From: Glaciibacter superstes DSM 21135
GTDB taxonomy: Bacteria; Actinomycetota; Actinomycetes; Actinomycetales; Microbacteriaceae
Assembly (NCBI RefSeq): GCF_000421145.1
Contig: NZ_ATWH01000014.1
Coordinates: 124,001 to 188,000 of the forward strand
DNA: 64,000 nucleotides
Reading direction: 5' to 3'
Position numbers and translations under genes: made by a program. Positions 58,274 to 64,000 of the stretch are shown here, one piece after another (position 1 is the stretch's first letter; every line of letters begins with the position of its first letter). A model generated the notes under the pieces. That model ran no database searches and had not been told where the DNA came from. It saw only the letters and a program-made list of their open reading frames with translations.

Positions 58274-59488
58274 TCAGCGTGGGCCGGGAGAGCTGAACCG
58301 GCGGTCAATGATTGCGACGACTGCGGCGGCTGTGGCGATGCCGGCGGCGAGGATCGTTGGGAGGTGGAGCGCCGTGCCGATGAGCGCGCCGGCTGCAGCG
58401 GTCCCGGCTGAGCCTGCGGTGATTTTCAGGGCACCGACCCAAATGAAGATTTGCCCGCGCGCGGCGGCCGGGGAGTATTCGCTACGCGCGGCGAGAGTGG
58501 CGGCGAAGAAGTACGAGTTCGCGATGCCGGCCGCGGCATACGCGACGACCGCGAGGGTGAGATTCGGAGCGAGCAACACGGCGACGAGAGCGGCAGCGAC
58601 GATCAGGGCGAGGTAGGGCATGAGCACGTCAGCGTCACGTCGCAGTGGACGGATCATCACACCGACCGATCCTGCGAGGCTGCCAATGCCGTAGGCGGCG
58701 ACGAGCGCCGCCGCAGCGCCTGCGGCCTCCCCGAGACTGGCCGTCGACGACACCGCCACGATCGGCAGCACTGCGACAGACAAGGCCACGATCATCGTGA
58801 GATAGAGCGTGCGTCTCAACGGTCCGGAGGCGGCCATGATGCGGAGGGTGCGCAAGGGGCGAGGCACGTCCGCAGCGGCAGAGGCGGCGGGAGCATATGG
58901 GAGCAGCCGCACGAGTGCTGCGGCGGCAAAGGTGCCGCCCGCGAGAACGAGGGCGGCAATGGTCGGTGTCGACCACACGGAGACGATCGCGACGATGGAT
59001 GGGCCAATGGTCGCGCCGAGGCCGTAGGTGGCGACGTCCCAGCCCTGCGCGCGTCGTTGACCGTGCTGGTCTTGGCTGGCGATCGCGGGCAGGCGGCTAC
59101 TGATGCCACCGGTCAGGAACGGGCCGAAGAGACCGGAAGCGAACAATAGCAGCGCCGTCAGAATGGGCCACACCACCGGGTAGAGCAGTACGGCGGCTGC
59201 GAGGGTCGCGCCGTGAATCAGGCATGCGAACGCGATCACGTTTCGGCCGTCGCGGGCGGTATCGAGCCGGCGGGCGATGAACGGACCGAGCAGGTGCGGG
59301 GCGGTGATGCTCGCGCCGAGAAGCCCAGTAAGCCAGCCTGGTGCGCCGCTGGTGCTGACGACGAGAATAATCGCGACGACTCCTCCTCCGTCTGCAGCGC
59401 GGGCCAGGGTCGCCGCCGCGACGTACCTGGTCAGACCCCACCGCGGGCGGGAATTCTTGGGTACGAAAGTGTCGTCTCGTTCGACCAT
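58274..59488 (-). CDS. MFS transporter
   Basis: 404 residues with about 12 membrane helices: VVAIILVVSTSGAPGWLTGL, ATLAAAVLLYPVVWPILTAL, then GPFLTGGISSRLPAIASQDQ and AAALVAAYGIGSLAGSVGVM. It is in operon with the DapA-like gene (stop 4 nt before this ATG) and the XRE-cupin regulator. It probably transports the substrate or product of that enzyme. Not a known purine permease type. Confidence 0.85.
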   Translation of the reverse strand: MVERDDTFVPKNSRPRWGLTRYVAAATLARAADGGGVVAIILVVSTSGAPGWLTGLLGASITAPHLLGPFIARRLDTARDGRNVIAFACLIHGATLAAAVLLYPVVWPILTALLLFASGLFGPFLTGGISSRLPAIASQDQHGQRRAQGWDVATYGLGATIGPSIVAIVSVWSTPTIAALVLAGGTFAAAALVRLLPYAPAASAAADVPRPLRTLRIMAASGPLRRTLYLTMIVALSVAVLPIVAVSSTASLGEAAGAAAALVAAYGIGSLAGSVGVMIRPLRRDADVLMPYLALIVAAALVAVLLAPNLTLAVVAYAAAGIANSYFFAATLAARSEYSPAAARGQIFIWVGALKITAGSAGTAAAGALIGTALHLPTILAAGIATAAAVVAIIDRRFSSPGPR

Positions 59489-59491
59489 GCG

Positions 59492-60418
59492 TCAGTCTGC
59501 GAGGTGCAGCTCGTCGACGAGCTGTGCGACGCGCACCCGTGCGACCGCGCCGAGGCCCTGGACCGGGCGGGGGAGGCAGTCAGCTGCGACGAGCCCCAGA
59601 TGCTCCGCGATCGCCGCAGTGACCCGGTAGCTGCCGTGCTTGGCGAACAGTGCCCACAACGGTTCCAGCCTGGCGGATTCCGCCCAGGCTGCGGCGTGGT
59701 CGCCGGAAAGGGCTGCGCGGGTGATCGTCAGAGCGGGAGCGGGGAGCGTGCCCCCGATGACGGAGTACCAGGCATCGCAGCCGGCGCCCAGGCCGGTGGC
59801 CGCGGCACTGTCACCTGACACGCCCACGGTCACGGTTCTGGGGATGTGGTCACGGATGGTCTGCACGCGCGCGGCCGCCTCGTCGGGCCCGGCAGGGACG
59901 CCAGGAATCTTGATGGATGCCACGTGCGGCAAGGTCGCGATCCGCGCGTAGAGGTCATCGGTGAACGTGACGTGGGTGGTGCCGGGGTTGTCGTACACCA
60001 CGAGTGGCACGGACAGCCCAGCGGTGACGTCTTCAAACAGGCCGAATACTTCGTCATCGCCAAGAGGCTGATAGGTGACAGGTGCGAGCAGGACCGCGCT
60101 CGCTCCTGCCTCCTGCGCGTCATCCGCGAGCGCCTGCACCTGAGAGGTTCGCAGAGCACCGATCCCGACGATAACCGGCACAGAGTCGGCGTGCTGCACC
60201 GCGGCCCGAGCGACGCGACGCCGCTCGTCTCGGTCAAGATACATATACGAGCCAGTTGACCCGAGCGCGGTGATCGAGTCAACTCCAGCGACGGTCAAGC
60301 GTTCGAGCAGGCGCGCGTAGGCTGCCTCGTCGAAAGTGTCATCGCGGAGCGGGGTATGGGGGAACGCACTAAGGCCGGTGAACATCGGTACTCCGATCAT
60401 CGAGTTGGGGGTTGTCAA
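59492..60418 (-). CDS. Dihydrodipicolinate synthase/N-acetylneuraminate lyase family protein
   Basis: 308 residues, TIM-barrel class I aldolase: SITALGSTGSYMYLDRDERR, VPVIVGIGALRTSQVQALAD, VVYDNPGTTHVTFTDDL and the Schiff-base Lys in VASIKIPGVPAGPD. The GSTGSY (instead of GTTGE) and the lack of a nearby dap gene suggest a catabolic aldolase or dehydratase rather than lysine synthesis. It overlaps the regulator by 4 nt and precedes the MFS gene by 3 nt. Confidence 0.85.
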   Translation of the reverse strand: MTTPNSMIGVPMFTGLSAFPHTPLRDDTFDEAAYARLLERLTVAGVDSITALGSTGSYMYLDRDERRRVARAAVQHADSVPVIVGIGALRTSQVQALADDAQEAGASAVLLAPVTYQPLGDDEVFGLFEDVTAGLSVPLVVYDNPGTTHVTFTDDLYARIATLPHVASIKIPGVPAGPDEAAARVQTIRDHIPRTVTVGVSGDSAAATGLGAGCDAWYSVIGGTLPAPALTITRAALSGDHAAAWAESARLEPLWALFAKHGSYRVTAAIAEHLGLVAADCLPRPVQGLGAVARVRVAQLVDELHLAD

Positions 60419-61020
60419 ACACTGATGTTCCTTCGTTCGCGGGCGGAGCCCATCTGCGGCTCGTAGACGGTCAATGAGAAATGCGCAGGCTCGACGCTCC
60501 CGTTGCCGTAGGCGTGCAGCACATCACCGGGGAACATGATCGCGTCGTCGACAGCGAGCTCATGGCGGTCGTCCCCGACGTCGAGCGTCACCATGCCGGA
60601 GTGAACATGCAATAGCTCTCTGGTGCCCTGATGGTGCGGCTCGCTCTCGTGACGGTCGCCGGGGTTCATCTGCCAGTCCCACAGCACAACAACGTCGGGC
60701 GGTTGCGTGCTGACGAGCAGCACTCCGCGGCCCCCGTGTTCTCCGGTCCACAACTCGACGCCCTCGCCTGACCGAGCGACTCTGACCACTCGGGACGACG
60801 GTGGCTCGACGAGTTCCGGCAGCGCGATGCCGAGAGCTTCGCTCATGCCCAATAGTGTCCCGATGCTCGGGTTCGCTTCGCCTTGCTCGATGTTGACCAG
60901 TTGGCGGCGGCTGACGCCAGCAGCGTCCGCGAGACGATCAAGTGTCCACTCGCGCGCGAGCCGCTCTTGGCGAATGCGCCCGCCGATCGTCGAAGCGAGG
61001 GTTACAGCATCTACATGCAT
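60415..61020 (-). CDS. XRE-family regulator with C-terminal cupin
   Basis: 201 residues from ATG 61020. The HTH reads IGGRIRQERLAREWTLDRLA, then DAAGVSRRQLVNIEQGEANP. The cupin from about residue 100 has WDWQMNPGDRHESEPHHQGT and RELLHVHSGMVTLDVGDDRH followed by LAVDDAIMFPGDVLHAY. Such proteins sense a small molecule and usually repress their own operon. Three phased TGCACT elements lie just upstream. It heads the operon with the DapA-like and MFS genes. Confidence 0.9.
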   Translation of the reverse strand: MHVDAVTLASTIGGRIRQERLAREWTLDRLADAAGVSRRQLVNIEQGEANPSIGTLLGMSEALGIALPELVEPPSSRVVRVARSGEGVELWTGEHGGRGVLLVSTQPPDVVVLWDWQMNPGDRHESEPHHQGTRELLHVHSGMVTLDVGDDRHELAVDDAIMFPGDVLHAYGNGSVEPAHFSLTVYEPQMGSARERRNISV

Positions 61021-61069
61021 GGGTTCGCCTGATGCTCTCTCGTTCGGCTCATCCCGGAAGGCTATCAGA

Positions 61070-61096
61070 TGCACTCATGGTGCACTCTATTGCACT
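61070..61096. promoter_or_regulatory. Three helically phased TGCACT boxes
   Basis: TGCACT at 61070, 61081 and 61091, spaced 11 and 10 bp, so on one DNA face. They lie 50-76 nt upstream of the XRE-cupin start and are probably its autoregulatory operator. Confidence 0.6.
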
Positions 61097-61236
61097 ACCG
61101 ACGCAGCCAATCCGCATCCGCCCCAAGCGATTCAGCTTGACGGAGGAGCCGGTGTATGGTTGCGAATCGCCGCTGGGGAATCGCCACGTCACGGTGCATA
61201 GTCGGCTGAACTGCTCACCAGGGGGGCGGTTCTTGG

Positions 61237-62748
61237 CTAGTTCTCCGGGCGCTTCGGGGGGACGACCTGGTTCGATCCGGTCGGGATAATCGGGATCTCG
61301 CGGCCGTCTGCTGAGATGAGCTTGCCGCCCTGGTAGTAGTCCCCGTCTTCGAGCGCCTGGAGCTCTTCCTCACGCACCACCCGCGGCGGAGAGGCGGCGA
61401 AGACGGACTGGTTCTTGGAGTTGCCCGCCTTGATGTGGTTGAACAGCACATTCAGCAGGATCGCCATCACCGCTGCCGAGCTGATCCCGGAGTGGAAGAT
61501 AGTGGCGAACCACGACGGGAACTGCTCGTAGAACGTCGGTGCGGCGATCGGGATCATGCCGAAGCCGAGGGAAGCGGCAACGACGATCAGGTTCATGTTG
61601 TTCCTGTACTCGACCTTGGAGAGAATACGGATGCCGCTGGCCGCGACCGTGCCGAACAGAACCACTCCTGCACCGCCAAGCACCGCGGTGGGAACCGCGG
61701 CGACCACACGACCCAGCACCGGCAGGAGACCGAGTACCACGAGGATCACACCGCCCGCGCTCACCACGAACCGACTCTTCACCCCGGTGACGGCGACCAA
61801 CCCCACGTTCTGGGCGAACGCACTCTGGGTGAACGAGCCGAAAATCGGCGAGATGGCGCTGGAGAGCATGTCGGCACGCAACCCATCGCCGATGCGGCGG
61901 GAGTCGACCTTCGTCTCCACAATCTCCCCGACGGCGAGGATGTCGGCCGACGTCTCGATGAGAGTGACCAGCACAACGATGAACATCGAGATGATCGCCG
62001 CGATGTCGAAGATCGGCAGGCCGAAGGCGAACGGGGTGGGGAAGGCGAAGACCGGCCCGGTGCCCACGGCGGAGAAGTCCGCCATTCCGAGGGGAATCGC
62101 GATGAGGGTGCCGATAACGATCGCCAGCAGGATGGACAGGCGGGAGATCGCCCCAATGCCGACCTTGCTGAGGAGCAGCACGATCGCCAGCGTCAGGGCG
62201 GCGAGGCCGATGTTGGCGACGCTGCCATAGTCGTCTGCGGTGTTGTTGCCACCCATGGCCCAGTTCGCGGCTACCGGCATCAGCGTCAGCCCGATGATCG
62301 TGATCACCGTACCGGTGACCACGGGCGGGAAGAACCGGATGATCTTCGAGAAGATCGGCGTGATCGCCAGCCCGATGAGCGCGGAAACCATCACGGCCCC
62401 GAAGATCGTTTGGATGCCTCCACCCTCGGTGACGATGGCCGTCATGGTGGCCACGCCGGAGAAGGAGACCCCCTGTACCAGCGGAAGCTGGGCACCGAAG
62501 AACGGGATGCCGAGGGTCTGAAGGAGGGTTGCCAATCCACCGATGAAGAGGCAGGCCGCAATGAGCAGTCCGATATCACTGGATGGCATTCCGGCCGCGG
62601 CGCCGATGATCAGTGGCGGCGCAATGATTCCGCCATACATCGTGAGCACGTGCTGGAACCCATAGGCAAAAGAAGCGCCGACCGGCAGCTTCTCGTCTTC
62701 TGGGCGGCCGGTGACTGAACGCGCCGCGCTTTTGGTCTTCTTATTCAT
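61237..62748 (-). CDS. NCS2-family xanthine/urate permease
   Basis: 503 residues from ATG 62748. Nucleobase:cation symporter-2 features are SFAYGFQHVLTMYGGIIAPP, PLVQGVSFSGVATMTAIV, VVTGTVITIIGLTLMPVA, FGSFTQSAFAQNVGLVAVTG and SRFVVSAGGVILVVLGLLP. The QNVGL/TGVKSR region matches xanthine/urate carriers rather than uracil ones. It is the last gene of uraH-uox-permease (85 nt after uox), supporting urate or xanthine as substrate. A C-terminal hydrophilic tail of about 60 residues follows the last helix. Confidence 0.92.
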   Translation of the reverse strand: MNKKTKSAARSVTGRPEDEKLPVGASFAYGFQHVLTMYGGIIAPPLIIGAAAGMPSSDIGLLIAACLFIGGLATLLQTLGIPFFGAQLPLVQGVSFSGVATMTAIVTEGGGIQTIFGAVMVSALIGLAITPIFSKIIRFFPPVVTGTVITIIGLTLMPVAANWAMGGNNTADDYGSVANIGLAALTLAIVLLLSKVGIGAISRLSILLAIVIGTLIAIPLGMADFSAVGTGPVFAFPTPFAFGLPIFDIAAIISMFIVVLVTLIETSADILAVGEIVETKVDSRRIGDGLRADMLSSAISPIFGSFTQSAFAQNVGLVAVTGVKSRFVVSAGGVILVVLGLLPVLGRVVAAVPTAVLGGAGVVLFGTVAASGIRILSKVEYRNNMNLIVVAASLGFGMIPIAAPTFYEQFPSWFATIFHSGISSAAVMAILLNVLFNHIKAGNSKNQSVFAASPPRVVREEELQALEDGDYYQGGKLISADGREIPIIPTGSNQVVPPKRPEN

Positions 62749-62833
62749 TGTGACGTCCTTGTCGACAGGTGAAGCGTGAAGGGGGAACGGGGACGGTGGG
62801 TGGGCGACGACAGCCGCCCACCCATTCGGTGAC

Positions 62834-63733
62834 CTAACAGAACCCGGCGATGCCCTCCCAGGCGCGGCCGGCATCCGTCACGTTGTCGCGTTGCACCGTG
62901 GCTTCGATCAGGCCGTACGGGCGGTCGGAAGCGAAGAACACCTCACCGGGGTTCTCCAGGCCGAACGGAGACAGATCAACCAGGAAATTGTGGATGTTCG
63001 GCATCGAGAACTTGATCTCGTCGATCTCCTGGTGCGCCTCGAGAACGGCCTTGCCCATCTCGAAGAGGCTCTGCTGGAGAGCCAGCGAGTGCGTGGTCGC
63101 GAAGGCCGTGAGCATGGTGGCGCGAACACTGGCGAAGAGCTGATCGTAATCGAGACCCGGCGAGTTGTAACGCCAGCGCGCTGAGACGGAGGTGGCCAGG
63201 ATGCGGTCGGTTGTCTCCTTGAGAGTCGTGTACCGATCGCGGGGAAAGCCAGTGAACTCAGACCCTGTCGATTTCAGGACCGCGAGGTCCTGCAGCCCGG
63301 CGATCACCATTGCCGTGCCGTTGTCGAGGGTGACGACGGCGGTACGGGTTTCTGTGCCGCCCCGCACGAACGCATGGTCGTGGCCCTCGCCGTGGACGGG
63401 GATGCGGTCCCAGCTGTATTTCTCGGCTGCCCAGCGGCCACCCGAGACCCACTCGAAGTCGTCGACGAAGTGCTGGCCGAGGCGCAGCAGGAATTCCTCC
63501 GGGGTGCCGACGCCGTCTTTGGCCAGGGCGTACACGGTGTTCTTCTGCGTGTCGGTGGCCACGACATGAGCGTTGTCGCCCTCGGTGTGGGCAGCCTCGA
63601 AATCACCGCGCAGTTGCGACGTGACGTTGAGATCTTCGATCTCGTGTCTGGGTGTGTCTCGGGTGATTCGGACCAGGCGCACTTCGGCTTTTCCGTACTG
63701 ATTAGCGCCGAGGACGATGTTGCTTTCTGACAT
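62834..63733 (-). CDS. Urate oxidase (uricase)
   Basis: 299 residues, cofactor-free enzyme oxidising urate to 5-hydroxyisourate. Signatures: NQYGKAEVRLVRITRD, VVATDTQKNTVYALAKDGV, LKSTGSEFTGFPRDRYTTLK, then IKFSMPNIHNFLVDLSPFGL and NPGEVFFASDRPYGLIEAT. Catalytic residues are the Lys of YGKAEV, the Thr-Asp of VATDTQKN and the His of MPNIHNF. It lies 2 nt after the HIU hydrolase stop. Confidence 0.96.
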   Translation of the reverse strand: MSESNIVLGANQYGKAEVRLVRITRDTPRHEIEDLNVTSQLRGDFEAAHTEGDNAHVVATDTQKNTVYALAKDGVGTPEEFLLRLGQHFVDDFEWVSGGRWAAEKYSWDRIPVHGEGHDHAFVRGGTETRTAVVTLDNGTAMVIAGLQDLAVLKSTGSEFTGFPRDRYTTLKETTDRILATSVSARWRYNSPGLDYDQLFASVRATMLTAFATTHSLALQQSLFEMGKAVLEAHQEIDEIKFSMPNIHNFLVDLSPFGLENPGEVFFASDRPYGLIEATVQRDNVTDAGRAWEGIAGFC

Positions 63734-63735
63734 TG

Positions 63736-64000
63736 TCAGCTCCCTCTGTATGTTGAATAGGCAAACGGGCTAATGAGTAGCGGTACGTGATAGTGCTGCT
63801 CGGAGTCGGTGACCGAAAACTCGATCGACACGACGGGGTAGAAGGTCTCTGTTCCGGTGCGCTGGAAGTACTCGCCGGTGGCGAATGTCAACCGGTACGC
63901 TCCGGAATCGAGTTGTTCCGGGCCCAATCCCGCGATGCGGCCGTTGTCATCGGTCACGCCGGCGGCGATCTCGATGCCGGCGGTGTCCACCAGCGCAACG
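63736..64000 (-). CDS. uraH: 5-hydroxyisourate hydrolase, 5' end outside the window
   Basis: The C-terminal 88 residues of a transthyretin-like protein: GAYRLTFATGEYFQRTGTET, FYPVVSIEFSVTDSEQHYHV and the diagnostic C-terminal YRGS. Frame is open to the window edge (VALVDTAGIEIAAGVTDDNG). It hydrolyses 5-hydroxyisourate, the uricase product. The OHCU decarboxylase gene, usually adjacent, would be expected just outside the window. Confidence 0.93.
   Translation of the reverse strand, partial: VALVDTAGIEIAAGVTDDNGRIAGLGPEQLDSGAYRLTFATGEYFQRTGTETFYPVVSIEFSVTDSEQHYHVPLLISPFAYSTYRGS

Overview
The window is high-GC bacterial DNA from an actinomycete, most likely a member of the Microbacteriaceae. 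The call rests on the coproporphyrin-dependent haem genes (HemQ plus a ferrochelatase with a cysteine-rich C-terminus), many 1-4 nt start/stop overlaps, DUF3618/holin-like/YtxH-like envelope genes and an IclR-linked purine catabolic locus. This is a family-level judgement; no rRNA or tRNA gene was found to test it.

Layout. (1) 1-8303: an atypical SDR and an ABM monooxygenase, a two-gene ABC exporter, an AcuI/YhdH-type reductase, a DUF1304 protein, and a LysR gene divergent from an MFS pump and two NAD(P)-binding proteins. (2) 8881-12332: a LysR regulator divergent from an alpha/beta hydrolase, LLM oxidoreductase and methyltransferase operon, between two gene-poor stretches (8304-8880 and 12333-13044). 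(3) 13045-21240: haem genes hemQ-hemH-hemC-hemD-hemB-hemL and three small membrane-protein genes. (4) 21437-27638: allantoin/glyoxylate operon hyi-glxR-gcl-glxK-allB. (5) 27993-29057: a HEPN-like/MNT-type nucleotidyltransferase pair. (6) 29443-44653: a mobile element. (7) 44815-64000: the rest of the purine locus: allE, a DUF6986 aldolase-like gene, malate synthase, IclR, xanthine dehydrogenase xdhABC, two NCS2 permeases, guanine and 8-oxoguanine deaminases, urate oxidase and HIU hydrolase (cut by the window end), plus a regulator/DapA-like/MFS module.

The main discovery is the 15.2-kb element at 29443-44653. It is bounded by Tn3-family terminal inverted repeats and by an exact 5-bp target duplication, TGCAC. 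Deleting it and one TGCAC copy rejoins a 130-codon host gene in frame. Its cargo is a thiamine locus: three TPP riboswitches drive (a) ykoE-ykoD-ykoC-thiD (precursor uptake and HMP kinase), (b) thiO-thiS-thiG-thiF (thiazole branch) and (c) an SDR plus flavin monooxygenase pair of unknown role; thiE is transcribed divergently. The cargo has no thiC, so it imports HMP and makes thiazole. The right end is a Tn3-family unit with a serine resolvase, a res-like spacer and a frameshifted tnpA. The left end is a 68-bp TIR-only mini-element, so the whole resembles a compound transposon formed between a miniature and a full-length copy.

Without the insertion, regions 4 and 7 would lie about 2 kb apart and form one locus running guanine/xanthine -> urate -> allantoin -> ureidoglycine -> glyoxylate -> glycerate or malate. 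A second recurring oddity is short in-frame tandem duplication (12-27 bp) at the start or end of genes (hemL, hemC, hyi, ykoC, thiG, xdhB) and in one XdhA linker.
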